Source: Streptomyces albidus (ex Kaewkla and Franco 2022) (GTDB taxonomy: Bacteria > Actinomycetota > Actinomycetes > Streptomycetales > Streptomycetaceae). From it: DNA of 44,029 bases. The notes below the pieces were generated by a model. The model ran no database searches. It saw nothing but the letters and a program-made list of their open reading frames with translations, and was not told where the DNA came from. The stretch lies in the NCBI RefSeq assembly GCF_013870515.1, contig NZ_JACBXA010000024.1, forward strand, positions 1 to 44,029. The letters are read 5' to 3'. Both the position numbers and the translations under genes were made by a program. Shown here piece after piece: positions 8,303 through 16,398 of this stretch; the first letter of the stretch is position 1, and each line of letters starts with the position of its first letter.

Positions 8303-8375
8303 GCCGGGAAGTCTGTCCGGCAGGTTACCGACGGGTCAACAGCACCCGGGCGCGGGCCAGGTGGGCGAAGCGCCG

Positions 8376-9269
8376 CTACCGCCTGCGACCGGGGCCCGCC
8401 GTCCGGCGCGACAGTCCGTGATGGCGGACGACGCCGTCCCACAGGGACTGCGGATCGCACACGCCGAGCGGGCGGTAGACCTCTTCCCTCGGGATCGTGC
8501 ACGGCCGGTCGTACTGGAGCCAGCTGCCCTCCTGACGGTTCATCGTCCGCCAGCCCTTGGTGCCGATCTCGCCGTAGTGCGCCGGCAGCCCGCTCTTGTC
8601 GCGGCTGGTGATCTTCAGGGCGCGGATCTGCGACGCGTCCGCCTCGATGACCAGGCAGGGGCGCCGCTTCCCGCCCGGCCCGTCCTCGTACGGATACCAG
8701 GCCTCCCACACCTGTCCGGGCAGAGGGCTCGAGCCCGGGCGGGGGAAGGGCGGCAGCTCCGCATGCGGCGCCCGGGGCGTGCGCACACGGGTGGACGACG
8801 CCGTGGAGGGTCCGCGGGACGGCCGGTGCGTGGGGCGGCGGAGCGGCAGCGGACGCCTGAGGCCCAGTAGGAGGCAGGGCAGCAGGGGCGTGACGGTGGA
8901 GACGAGCACGCCGGCACCGGCGGGTGTGTCCGTGATCGGGACGGCGCCCGCGGGTGCGGAAGCGGCGAGCAGGCCGCCGAGCACGTTGAGCGCGACCAGG
9001 AGCGCGGCGACGGCGGGCAGCGAGCCGCGGAAAGCGGGGAAGATCCGGCGGCTGCGGGCGTCCGTCAGCCACAGCAGCAGGCTCAGACCGCCGATGGCGA
9101 CGAGCAGGACCAGGGCCCAGCCGCCCGCGCCGAGGTCCGCCCCGCCGCCGGTCGGTACGGAAGCGCGCAGCGTCCCGTGCAGGAGCCAGGCGGGGAGGGC
9201 GCACCACACCCACACCAGGAAGAGCAGGGGGACCGCGAGCGTGCGGCGGAGCCCGGAACGCACTCCCAC
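8376..9269 (-). CDS. Membrane-anchored PemK/MazF-like protein
   Basis: A 297-residue protein. The N-terminal half holds about four hydrophobic segments (first at residues 10-32, last near 115-138), followed by a Pro/Ser/Arg-rich linker (about 140-185). The C-terminal domain (about residues 187-290) resembles the PemK/MazF fold: LPGQVWEAWYPYEDG, then KRRPCLVIEA, then ALKITSRDK, and later TIPREEVYRPLG. MazF enzymes are mRNA interferases, but no obvious antitoxin is beside this gene. Tethering to a membrane is unlike classical toxins. Activity is therefore uncertain; it may be a sensor or a domesticated domain. The ATG at 9269 is chosen because the first membrane helix starts soon after. Confidence 0.6.
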   Translation of the reverse strand: MGVRSGLRRTLAVPLLFLVWVWCALPAWLLHGTLRASVPTGGGADLGAGGWALVLLVAIGGLSLLLWLTDARSRRIFPAFRGSLPAVAALLVALNVLGGLLAASAPAGAVPITDTPAGAGVLVSTVTPLLPCLLLGLRRPLPLRRPTHRPSRGPSTASSTRVRTPRAPHAELPPFPRPGSSPLPGQVWEAWYPYEDGPGGKRRPCLVIEADASQIRALKITSRDKSGLPAHYGEIGTKGWRTMNRQEGSWLQYDRPCTIPREEVYRPLGVCDPQSLWDGVVRHHGLSRRTAGPGRRR

Positions 9270-9405
9270 CCGGCACCCCCATGATCGTCCGCTCCGGAAC
9301 GCGCCCAGTTTATGGGGTGCGCTTCACGAAGATCCGTCCGCACCGGCCAACGCTGACCCGCTCCTCTGGGATGCGCTCAGGGGCGCGGAGTAGCAGTCTT
9401 GATGC

Positions 9406-9609
9406 ATGACACCTCCGATAGTCGTGCATCCGCTCGCGGCAGAGGGCGGCCGCCGGGTCACGGCGCACGCAGAACGACTCGGGGTGGCCTTCCGCCCGGA
9501 GGACGTGACCGAGTTCCTGCGGCACGCGGGCCTGAGCGAGGACGAGATCCAGCTCGACGACCCGAACCTGATCGAGTGGCGTGGCGGCGGACCCGACGTG
9601 TGGAAGTGA
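9406..9609 (+). CDS. Small conserved hypothetical protein
   Basis: A 67-residue acidic protein with no recognised domain. It has a compact, coding-like composition, with VAFRPEDVTEFLRHAGL in the middle and IEWRGGGPDVW at the C-terminus; I recall similar short proteins in streptomycetes but know no function. It is divergent from the membrane PemK/MazF-like gene, 136 bp away, so it is not in that gene's operon and I do not call it an antitoxin. Confidence 0.6.
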   Translation: MTPPIVVHPLAAEGGRRVTAHAERLGVAFRPEDVTEFLRHAGLSEDEIQLDDPNLIEWRGGGPDVWK

Positions 9610-9757
9610 CGTGCGGCAGTGAGGAGCCGCACGGCTGCTGAACTTCCGCACGGTCCACACGCACCAAATGGCGGCCGCAAGCGATGAGTCAGGGCCGTCC
9701 GGCCGGTCAATCCCGGCACAGGCACAAGGGGAACGACGGCCAAGGAGGACGGCGCAC

Positions 9758-10228
9758 ATGCCCAAGATCACGACCAACCTGTGGTTCGACACCCAGGCCG
9801 AGGACGCGGTGAACCACTACACCTCGATCTTCCCCGACTCGCGTGTGATCGACATCCAGCGGTACGGCGAGGCGGGGCCACGCGAGGCGGGGATGGTCAT
9901 GACGGTGGCCTTCGAACTGGCGGGGCAGCGTTTCATCGCGCTCAACGGCGGCCCCGAGTTCAACTTCACCGAAGCGGTGTCGATGTACGTGGACTGCGCG
10001 GACCAGGCCGAGGTGGACATGTACTGGGCCAAGCTCGGCGAGGGCGGCGAGGAAGGCCCCTGCGGCTGGCTCAAGGACAAGTACGGGCTGTCGTGGCAGA
10101 TCATCCCCAGGGCCCTGACCGAACTCCTCAAGGACCCCGACCCGGTCAAGTCCCAGAAGGTCATGCAGGCCATGCTGGGGATGTCGAAGATCGACGTGAA
10201 GGCCTTGGAGGACGCCCACGAGCAGTGA
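9758..10228 (+). CDS. PhnB-like VOC family protein
   Basis: A 156-residue cytosolic protein of the glyoxalase/VOC superfamily, the PhnB or '3-demethylubiquinone methyltransferase-like' branch. It begins with the characteristic ITTNLWFDTQAEDAVNHYTSIF and continues with GQRFIALNGGPEFNFTEAVSMYV and DKYGLSWQIIP, the two beta-alpha-beta-beta-beta halves of the fold. No enzymatic role is established for this branch, and the usual VOC metal ligands are not obvious. The ATG at 9758 has a strong AAGGAGGA 9 nt upstream. A perfect 14-bp terminator follows 55 bp after the stop. Confidence 0.85.
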   Translation: MPKITTNLWFDTQAEDAVNHYTSIFPDSRVIDIQRYGEAGPREAGMVMTVAFELAGQRFIALNGGPEFNFTEAVSMYVDCADQAEVDMYWAKLGEGGEEGPCGWLKDKYGLSWQIIPRALTELLKDPDPVKSQKVMQAMLGMSKIDVKALEDAHEQ

Positions 10229-10283
10229 GCGGGACGCGTGCCGGAACGGGCCGGCGCCGGTCCGGGCCGAGCGTGGACCCGTG

Positions 10284-10315
10284 GGGTGCGGGACGAGTCG
10301 GCTCGTCCCGCACCC
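10284..10315. terminator. Perfect 14-bp stem terminator
   Basis: GGGTGCGGGACGAG (10284-10297), a TCGG tetraloop, then CTCGTCCCGCACCC (10302-10315), followed by TTAT. It lies 56 bp after the VOC gene and 43 bp before the MazG-like gene, and should end the VOC transcript. Confidence 0.8.
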
Positions 10316-10358
10316 TTATGCTGCGCGGTGCCCGACCCTGCTTCGAAGGGACCGACCG

Positions 10359-10739
10359 ATGACGCCTGAGCAGTGGGCCACGATCCGGCGTCTGGTGGAG
10401 TGGCTGGACACCGCCAACGGCGTCGGCGAGCAGGAGACGGCGATGCGGCTGATGAAGCTGGCCGAGGAATCCGGCGAGGTGATGCAGGCCTACATCGGCA
10501 CCAGAGGCCAGAATCCGCGCAAGGGCCACACCCACACCTCCTCGGACGTGGCCGCCGAACTGTGCGACGTCATCCTCACGGCTGCGGTGGCACTGCACCG
10601 GTTCACCGACGACCCGGCGGCCGCCCTGGACGAGAAGATCCGCCAGGTCGCGCTGCGCTCACTGCCGCCGGAGCCACTCCCGCCGGGGAACGGCCACCCG
10701 CCCGGCGACGGCCAGGCCGCCTGCGGCACGGCCTCGTAA
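10359..10739 (+). CDS. MazG-like nucleotide pyrophosphohydrolase family protein
   Basis: A 126-residue protein of the all-alpha NTP pyrophosphohydrolase (MazG-like) superfamily. The metal-binding helix reads KLAEESGEVMQAYIG, with the EExxE signature, and a second acidic helix reads VAAELCDVILTAAVALHRF (E..D pattern). These enzymes hydrolyse nucleoside triphosphates to monophosphates and pyrophosphate in house-cleaning. The last 30 residues are Pro/Gly-rich and probably disordered. The ATG at 10359 follows the VOC terminator. The next gene (RidA-like) starts 61 bp downstream on the same strand; both fit a damage-clearance theme, but co-transcription is only possible, not shown. Confidence 0.8.
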   Translation: MTPEQWATIRRLVEWLDTANGVGEQETAMRLMKLAEESGEVMQAYIGTRGQNPRKGHTHTSSDVAAELCDVILTAAVALHRFTDDPAAALDEKIRQVALRSLPPEPLPPGNGHPPGDGQAACGTAS

Positions 10740-10800
10740 CCGGCACGGCCGGGGCGGAAATCCGGTGCGGGGCGGCCCGTCGCCCGTCAGACTGACGGCC

Positions 10801-11211
10801 ATGAGCGCCAAGATCACCCGCCTCAATCCCGACAGGTTGCACGAGACGCCCGGCTACCACCACATCACCGTGGTCGAGGCCGGCCGCACCGCCTATCTGG
10901 CAGGGCAGTGCCCTCTCGGAAGCGACGGCGTCCTCGTCGGACCCGGCTCGCTGGACGTCCAGATCGACCAGGTCGCGGCCAACGCCCTGACCGCGCTGAG
11001 CGCCGTGGACGCCCTGCCGGAGCACGTCGTCCGCTCGGTGATCTACGTGCGTACCGATGAGACCCCCATCCTGGGCGGCGCCTGGCAGCGCTTCACCAGC
11101 TCGGTCATCGGCCCGGCGTTCACGACCGCCAGCACGCTTCTCGGGGTGTCACAGCTGGGGTTCAGCGGACAGCTCGTCGAGGTGGACCTCACCGTGGCGC
11201 TGCCCGGCTGA
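10801..11211 (+). CDS. RidA (YjgF/YER057c) family protein
   Basis: A 136-residue member of the RidA/YjgF family, whose archetype deaminates reactive enamine/imine intermediates such as 2-aminoacrylate. Visible features are VEAGRTAYLAGQCPL, the QIDQVAANALTALSAVDALPEHVV helix, VRTDE, and the closing LVEVDLTVALPG. The Arg of the archetype's R-V-Y motif is present in SVIYVRTD. Subgroup and substrate are unknown. The ATG at 10801 is chosen because homology begins directly after it. A terminator hairpin follows immediately. Confidence 0.85.
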   Translation: MSAKITRLNPDRLHETPGYHHITVVEAGRTAYLAGQCPLGSDGVLVGPGSLDVQIDQVAANALTALSAVDALPEHVVRSVIYVRTDETPILGGAWQRFTSSVIGPAFTTASTLLGVSQLGFSGQLVEVDLTVALPG

Positions 11212-11214
11212 CCG

Positions 11215-11255
11215 GTACGGGCCGGGCCGGGCCCTGGATCGGACCCGGCCCGTAC
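11215..11255. terminator. Bidirectional terminator after RidA and MFS genes
   Basis: GTACGGGCCGGG (11215-11226) pairs perfectly with CCCGGCCCGTAC (11244-11255). It fills the 63-bp gap between convergent stops at 11211 and 11275, and so ends the aconitase X operon from the right. Confidence 0.75.
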
Positions 11256-11274
11256 GCGGACCGCGACGGCAGGT

Positions 11275-12780
11275 TCAGGGCCTGGGCTCCGGAGTCCCGC
11301 CCTGCGGCTCGGGAACCGCCTCAGCGATGTGGCCCGTCAGCACGGGTTCCGCCTTTGCGGGCGGTAGCGGCGCGGCACCGTCGGAGGGGGCCGGGTCTTC
11401 GACCAGTGCGCCCTCGGTCTCGGGGGGCAGCGACTTCTGCGCGCGTCCCATCGCGAACAGGAGGACCACCATGATGATCGGGCACAGGGCGAAGCTGGTG
11501 AACGCACCGCCCGTACCCAGGCCGGCGTCCAGCAGGACTCCGCCGAGCCAGGGGCCGATCATCGCGCCGACCTTGGCGACGGACGACGCCCATGCCGCAC
11601 CGTTGGCACGTATGGGCGTGGGATAGAAGGTGCCGGCGATGCTGGTGATGCCTCCATGGCCGCCGTTGACGAACATCTTCGCGGAGATGACGACGCACAC
11701 GTAGAGCGCGGGACCGGGCGATCCGAGACCCAGCGTCAACATGGCCACGGTGGCCATCAGCGGCATCCACAGGATGCTCCCGACGCCCTTGCGGTCCACG
11801 AACCGGCTGATGGCGAGCTGGGCGGCGGCGCCGGCGACGCTCGCGGCCGCCGCGATGAGCGCCGCCGAGCTGACGCTGAAGCCCATCCGCTCATTGATCA
11901 TCGGCGTCCAGAACACCATGAAGTAGATCAGCGCCGAGGAGCACAGGTAGATCACCCAAAGGAGCGGCGTGATACGGGCGAGCGAGCCGCGGAAGAGGGT
12001 GGCGGGCGTGAACTTGCCGGCGGTGAGCGCCGGTTGGGGGTCGCCCGGCACGAAGTGCGTGCCGGGGGCGACGGTGTATCCCGGCCAGAGCTTGGAGAGC
12101 GTCGCCACGATGCGCTTGTCGTCGCCCGGACGGCCGCGCTGGGCAAGGAACTTCACGGACTCGGGAAGGTAGATCAGCACCGGGACGAGCGCCAGCAGCG
12201 AGCACACGCCGCCCGCGACGAAGACCGACTTCCAGCCGTAGTCGGGCACGAGCAGGTTCGAGATGGGGCCGCCCGCCGCTCCGCCGAGCGTGTAGCCGAC
12301 CATGATCACCGAGATCGCGGTGACGCGGACCCGCTTGGGCGCGTACTCGGCTGCCAGCGCCCACGAGAGGGGGAGCACCCCGCCGAGGAAGAAGCCCGAG
12401 ATGAAGCGCAGCAGGATCAGGTGCCCGTAGGTCTCCGCGAGCGCGAAGGCGAGCATGAAGACGCCGAAGCCCACGACGCACGCCACGATCGAGGGTTTCC
12501 GCCCGATGCGGTCACCCAGGAAGCCCATGCACAGACCGCCGACGAGCGTGCCGAACAGCCCCACGGTGCCCAGCGTGCCCAGTTGGGTGTCGCTGAGGGC
12601 GAAGTCGCCTTTGAGGTACGTGGCGGTGAAGGAGAGGATCTGGAAGTCGAAGCCGTCCAGGAAGGTGATCAGACAGCAGACGGCGAACACCCGGTACCAG
12701 GCCCTGCGGCCTTGCTGCTTCTCGACCAGCGGTGCCAGTTCGACGACGGGTGGTGACTCGGCGGACGGTGTGGATGACAT
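11275..12780 (-). CDS. MFS importer, aromatic acid:H+ symporter (AAHS) type
   Basis: A 501-residue membrane transporter with about 12 hydrophobic segments. The first helix carries DGFDFQILSF, the acidic DGxD motif typical of AAHS symporters (PcaK, BenK, MhpT group). The loop between helices 2 and 3 has GFLGDRIGRKPS (MFS motif A), and the central loop has PESVKFLAQR. The C-terminal 55 residues are Pro/Glu-rich and cytosolic. AAHS members import aromatic or small organic acids with protons. It is the last gene of a five-gene operon: it starts 13 bp after the aconitase X small subunit stop, with a good Shine-Dalgarno (GAGGAG). It therefore probably brings in the operon's substrate, an organic acid. 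Confidence 0.85.
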   Translation of the reverse strand: MSSTPSAESPPVVELAPLVEKQQGRRAWYRVFAVCCLITFLDGFDFQILSFTATYLKGDFALSDTQLGTLGTVGLFGTLVGGLCMGFLGDRIGRKPSIVACVVGFGVFMLAFALAETYGHLILLRFISGFFLGGVLPLSWALAAEYAPKRVRVTAISVIMVGYTLGGAAGGPISNLLVPDYGWKSVFVAGGVCSLLALVPVLIYLPESVKFLAQRGRPGDDKRIVATLSKLWPGYTVAPGTHFVPGDPQPALTAGKFTPATLFRGSLARITPLLWVIYLCSSALIYFMVFWTPMINERMGFSVSSAALIAAAASVAGAAAQLAISRFVDRKGVGSILWMPLMATVAMLTLGLGSPGPALYVCVVISAKMFVNGGHGGITSIAGTFYPTPIRANGAAWASSVAKVGAMIGPWLGGVLLDAGLGTGGAFTSFALCPIIMVVLLFAMGRAQKSLPPETEGALVEDPAPSDGAAPLPPAKAEPVLTGHIAEAVPEPQGGTPEPRP

Positions 12781-12793
12781 GGAGAGCTCCTCG

Positions 12794-13330
12794 TCATTGA
12801 GGGTGCGCGGGATAGACCGAGATCACGCCTCGGTCGGCGTCGACGTGGACCCGGTCACCGGTACGGATGACGGTGAGGGGGTCGCGGTCCAGCCCGGTGA
12901 CGCTGGGGACCCGGGTGACGACCGCCCCGAGGGCGGCCTTGGTGGTGACGGTCACGAAGATCATGGCGAGCGGCGCGGTGCCGAGAAGCCGTGTGGACTG
13001 GAAGAAACCGGCCCAGCCGGAGGAGCCCTTGGCGCCCGGGAAGACGAGGACCTTCCCCGCGAAGGACTGCTCGTAGAGCGGATGACGGCGCTCGATGATC
13101 ACGCCGCGAGCGGGGTCGATCCCGCCCCAGCCCGAGATCGTCTCCTGGGAGACGAGCGCCTCTCCCTCCGCCGTACCCGGCACGACCGTCCTGCCCCGCA
13201 ACTCCAGCGGGGCGGCGGGGAGTTCGCCGGGGGGCGCGAAGGCGTGCGTCTCGTGTGCCTGCGTCTCGTGTGCCTGCGCCTCGGGTGCGGGCGCCGGCGT
13301 GAACGCGTGGGGGTCGTGGCGAAGACTCAT
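12794..13330 (-). CDS. Aconitase X small subunit (swivel domain, DUF126)
   Basis: A 178-residue protein whose C-terminal 135 residues match the DUF126 swivel domain of aconitase X. The core reads ETISGWGGIDPARGVIIERRHPLYEQSFAGKVLVFPGAKGSSG in outline: GGIDP, HP, GKVLVFP and a GSS active-site loop. In two-subunit aconitase X this domain closes over the large subunit to form the active site. The first 40 residues are an unusual His/Ala/Glu-rich extension with an AHETQAHETHA repeat. The ATG at 13330 overlaps the large-subunit stop by ATGA, so the two subunits are translationally coupled. Confidence 0.88.
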   Translation of the reverse strand: MSLRHDPHAFTPAPAPEAQAHETQAHETHAFAPPGELPAAPLELRGRTVVPGTAEGEALVSQETISGWGGIDPARGVIIERRHPLYEQSFAGKVLVFPGAKGSSGWAGFFQSTRLLGTAPLAMIFVTVTTKAALGAVVTRVPSVTGLDRDPLTVIRTGDRVHVDADRGVISVYPAHPQ

Positions 13331-14607
13331 CGGAGGTCTCCCTTCCAGCGGCCGGTCACGGCGGCCGAGACGCAGTCCTCGAGCGTGCCGAACCAGGCTT
13401 CGATGCCGAGGATCGCGGGCAGGTAGTGCGCCTGCTTGGCGGAGTCGGTGGCGAAGACCTTGGTGCCGGGCGGCGCGGACCGTGACATGGCCGGGCAGGA
13501 GTCGGTGAGCACGCGCCCGCCCGCCCGTTCGATGATCTCGGTCCACCCGTTGCGGTCGGCGGTGGTGCGCAGTGCCCGCGGCACCATCAGCCACAACTGG
13601 GTGCCGGAGTGCAGCCGCTTGCCATCGAGCAGCTGGGCGGTGTCGCGTACTTGGTCGAGCGAGGCGTGCGGGCAGCCGAGGAGGACGAAGTCGACGTCGG
13701 TGCAGTCGCCTTGGGAGTTGAGATCCTCATAGACGCTGCGACGCTCACGCTCCCCGTACGGCACCGCCTCGGGCACGGCCGCTCCCCCGAACGCCGCCTC
13801 GGTGGTGGGTGCTTCGGGTGTGACGCCGGGCAGGTGGTAGATCTCCACTCCGCCGGACGACGCGGCCGCCGCGCCGAAGTGCTTGAGGTCCAGAAGGTCC
13901 GGCTGCTTCAACTCGCCGGTGACGACGGGGCGTTCCTCCTGCACGAGGCCGCCGGCGAAGTATCCGAGCATCCCCCAGTCGAGCGGCCCCTCCACGGGGG
14001 TACGGGCCTCGATGAGGTGGGTGCCGTAACGGTTCTCCGGGTGGTGGTTGCCCCAGCAGGGGATCCGGCCCGTCAGCGACGCCGACCCCGTGGAGGCACC
14101 GCCCTCGCAGTTCGTACGGGCGCCCAGTACGGAGTTCGCGTAGACCACCGCCGAGGACTCCATCCACGCCACGTGCTCTCCGCGGACGGGGATGTTGCCG
14201 ACCTGGTAAGGGGTGCACGTCGCAAGGATGTTGACGCCTTTGCGGCCGTAGAAGGACTCGGCGTCGCTCTGAAGCTCGATCAGCTCCTTCGGGTAGGGCG
14301 CGATGCCCACGGAGTCCGGCCCGAAGGACTGCTGCAACTGGCATGTCGGGACGCGCATGTCGGGGATCTCCAGCGCGTCGTCGCAGTCCAGGTTGATCAC
14401 CGAGTACGCCTTGTCCCAACCCCCTTCGCGCACCAACCGGGCCTTGACCGGGGAGGGTTGGGTCATCGTCCCTGCGACGTTGCGGACGTCGCACAGCCGC
14501 TCGGCGTCCAGCGCGCGGCCGTAGCGGACGAGCAGGTCCATGGCCGCCGCGACGGCCGGGCCCTCCTCGCCGTCCAGCATGGCCTTGTCGGAGTCGGTGA
14601 GCTGCAT
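13327..14607 (-). CDS. Aconitase X large catalytic subunit (DUF521)
   Basis: A 426-residue aconitase X (AcnX) catalytic subunit. The family belongs to the aconitase superfamily; characterised members include bacterial cis-3-hydroxy-L-proline dehydratases and an archaeal phosphomevalonate dehydratase. Candidate metal-cluster cysteines are in TCTPYQVGN, in NSVLGARTNCEGG, and in the later GCPHASLDQ and DSCPAM. All sit in conserved motifs, so it looks intact. The start ATG at 14607 overlaps the IlvD stop by one base (TGATG), and the 3' end overlaps the small-subunit start. The presence of a second, IlvD-type dehydratase in the same operon argues that the substrate need not be hydroxyproline. No proline racemase or pyrroline reductase is nearby. 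Confidence 0.88.
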   Translation of the reverse strand: MQLTDSDKAMLDGEEGPAVAAAMDLLVRYGRALDAERLCDVRNVAGTMTQPSPVKARLVREGGWDKAYSVINLDCDDALEIPDMRVPTCQLQQSFGPDSVGIAPYPKELIELQSDAESFYGRKGVNILATCTPYQVGNIPVRGEHVAWMESSAVVYANSVLGARTNCEGGASTGSASLTGRIPCWGNHHPENRYGTHLIEARTPVEGPLDWGMLGYFAGGLVQEERPVVTGELKQPDLLDLKHFGAAAASSGGVEIYHLPGVTPEAPTTEAAFGGAAVPEAVPYGERERRSVYEDLNSQGDCTDVDFVLLGCPHASLDQVRDTAQLLDGKRLHSGTQLWLMVPRALRTTADRNGWTEIIERAGGRVLTDSCPAMSRSAPPGTKVFATDSAKQAHYLPAILGIEAWFGTLEDCVSAAVTGRWKGDLR

Positions 14608-16370
14608 CAGCGGGAGGTCCCTTCCGCGTGGTGTGACGGGCGCCCCGGCCCGCGGGGTGAACGGGGTGAGAGAACCGCACCCTCCTGGAGGGGCCGTACG
14701 GTGCGGCGGTAGACCGACAGCCAGCCCCGTGCCGCAGCGTCGTCCGCACCGGCAGCGGTTCCGGCCGCGGCCAACGCCTCCCGGCGGCGGGCGAGTTCGT
14801 CGTCCGGCACGCGCAGGTCGGCTCGGCGGACGCCGAGGTCGATCTCGATCGTGTCGCCGTCCTCGACGAGTGCCAGCGGCCCGCCGTCCGCCGCCTCCGG
14901 GGAGACCTCGCCCACGACGACGCCCTTGTTGACCAGGCCTGAGAGCTGGCCGTCGGTGACCACGGCGACCTGTCCTGTCAGCCCCGCGCCGTCGAGTGCG
15001 AAGACGGGGCGTGAGGCCATGCCCATGCCGGGTGTGCCCCTGGGGCCCAGCCCGCGCAGCACCAGCACCGATCCGGGTTCGACCTCACCGCGCTTGAGTC
15101 CGTCGAGCGCCGACTGCGGTGACTCGAAGACCTTCGCCGGGCCGGTGAAGGAGGTCTCACGCTCCTCGTCGACGGCGAGTTTGACGATGCCGGTGGCCGG
15201 GGCGAGGCTGCCGCGGATGAGCACGATGGTCGGGCGGCGCCCCAGTGGCCGCTCCGCGGGGCGGATCACCGCTTCGTCCTCGGGGGTGCCGTCCGGCGTG
15301 ACCGCCGCCCGTGCGTCGAGGTTCTCGCCGAGGCTGCGTCCGGTGACGGTGTGCACGTCCGTGTGCAGCAGGCCGCCGAGAGCGTGCATGACGGCCGCGG
15401 CTCCTCCCGCCTCCTCGAACTCCTCGATGGAGTGGGGCCCGTTGGGACGCACGGCCGTCAACAGGGGGACGCTGTCCGCGAGTTCCTCGTACAGCCCGTA
15501 GACGTCGGTGCCCGACTCGGCCTCCTCGGCGATCCCCTGCAGATGCTTCACGGAGTTGATGGAGGCGCTGACGGAGAGCATCAGCGTGACGGCGTTCTCG
15601 AAGGCGGACTGCGTCAGCAGGTCTCGGGGGCGCAGGTCCTCGTGTACGAGTTCGACGATGCGGCGTCCCGCCGCGCGCACGTCCGCCCACATCTTCGAGC
15701 TCCCGGCGAGCACGGGCGTCGAGCCCGGCAGGGCCATACCGAGCGCTTCGCACGCCATGTGCATGGAGTTGGCGGTGCCCATGCCCGCGCACACGCCCGG
15801 TCCGGCCACGGCGTTCTCGCTCATGCCGGTCAGATCCTCCAGGGACAGCCTGCCCTGGGCGTGATGGCCGGCGCCGAGGAAGACGTCCTCGATGTCGCAG
15901 TGCTTGCCCTGGAACGTGCCGCAGGGCTGGTAGCCGCAACCGACCATGACGGTCGGCAGGTTGAGGCGGGCGGCGGCCATCAGCTGGCCGGGCGCGGTCT
16001 TGTCGCACGAGGCCAGGCAGACCATCCCGTCCAGCTGTGCGCCTTCCACCGCGGCCTCGATGTCGTGGCTGATCAAGTCGCGGGCCGAGAGGATGTAGCC
16101 GCCGCGGCCCCCCGCGCTGTGGATGAAGTCGCTGGGGGCGACGGTGCGTATCTCGAAACCCAGGCCGCCCGCTTCGGCGACGGCCTCCTTCACCACCTCC
16201 GCGATGCCGTCGAGGTGGCTGTAGCAGGTGGCCAGCTGGGACGAGGAGTTGACGATGGCGATCTTCGGCTTGGCCATGTCCTCGTCGGTGAGTCCGAGGG
16301 CGCGCCACTGGGCACGGCGTACCGCCCACGGAGAGGTGCCCGGCGTGTAGTTGCTGCGCAGTTGCGTCAT
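14607..16370 (-). CDS. IlvD/Edd family dehydratase
   Basis: A 587-residue Fe-S dehydratase related to dihydroxy-acid dehydratase, 6-phosphogluconate dehydratase and sugar-acid dehydratases. Cluster cysteines are Cys49 (QLATCYSH), Cys122 (LASCDKTAPG) and Cys194 (GVCAGMGTANSM). The C-terminal beta-barrel has TDGQLSG with the conserved Ser. Cys49 sits in A-T-C-Y-S-H rather than the P-C-N-x-H usual in IlvD and Edd, pointing to a divergent subfamily. Such enzymes remove water from 2,3-dihydroxy acids to give 2-keto-3-deoxy acids. The ATG at 16370 is chosen by family alignment; the frame stays open to 16673 but that part antisense-overlaps the neighbouring gene. The gene is 28 bp after the FAD oxidoreductase stop and coupled to AcnX. 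Confidence 0.88.
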   Translation of the reverse strand: MTQLRSNYTPGTSPWAVRRAQWRALGLTDEDMAKPKIAIVNSSSQLATCYSHLDGIAEVVKEAVAEAGGLGFEIRTVAPSDFIHSAGGRGGYILSARDLISHDIEAAVEGAQLDGMVCLASCDKTAPGQLMAAARLNLPTVMVGCGYQPCGTFQGKHCDIEDVFLGAGHHAQGRLSLEDLTGMSENAVAGPGVCAGMGTANSMHMACEALGMALPGSTPVLAGSSKMWADVRAAGRRIVELVHEDLRPRDLLTQSAFENAVTLMLSVSASINSVKHLQGIAEEAESGTDVYGLYEELADSVPLLTAVRPNGPHSIEEFEEAGGAAAVMHALGGLLHTDVHTVTGRSLGENLDARAAVTPDGTPEDEAVIRPAERPLGRRPTIVLIRGSLAPATGIVKLAVDEERETSFTGPAKVFESPQSALDGLKRGEVEPGSVLVLRGLGPRGTPGMGMASRPVFALDGAGLTGQVAVVTDGQLSGLVNKGVVVGEVSPEAADGGPLALVEDGDTIEIDLGVRRADLRVPDDELARRREALAAAGTAAGADDAAARGWLSVYRRTVRPLQEGAVLSPRSPRGPGRPSHHAEGTSR

Positions 16371-16398
16371 GAGCGCGTCCTCATCGTCAAGTCGCCGG

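Noticed and set aside
8299..9282. Alternative minus-strand frame overlapping the PemK/MazF-like gene
   Set aside because: Arg/Pro/His-rich with no motif; the 8376-9269 frame has membrane helices and the PemK-like domain.
9406..9609. Antitoxin for the membrane PemK/MazF-like protein
   Set aside because: It is divergent and 136 bp away, not co-transcribed, and has no DNA-binding or antitoxin motif.
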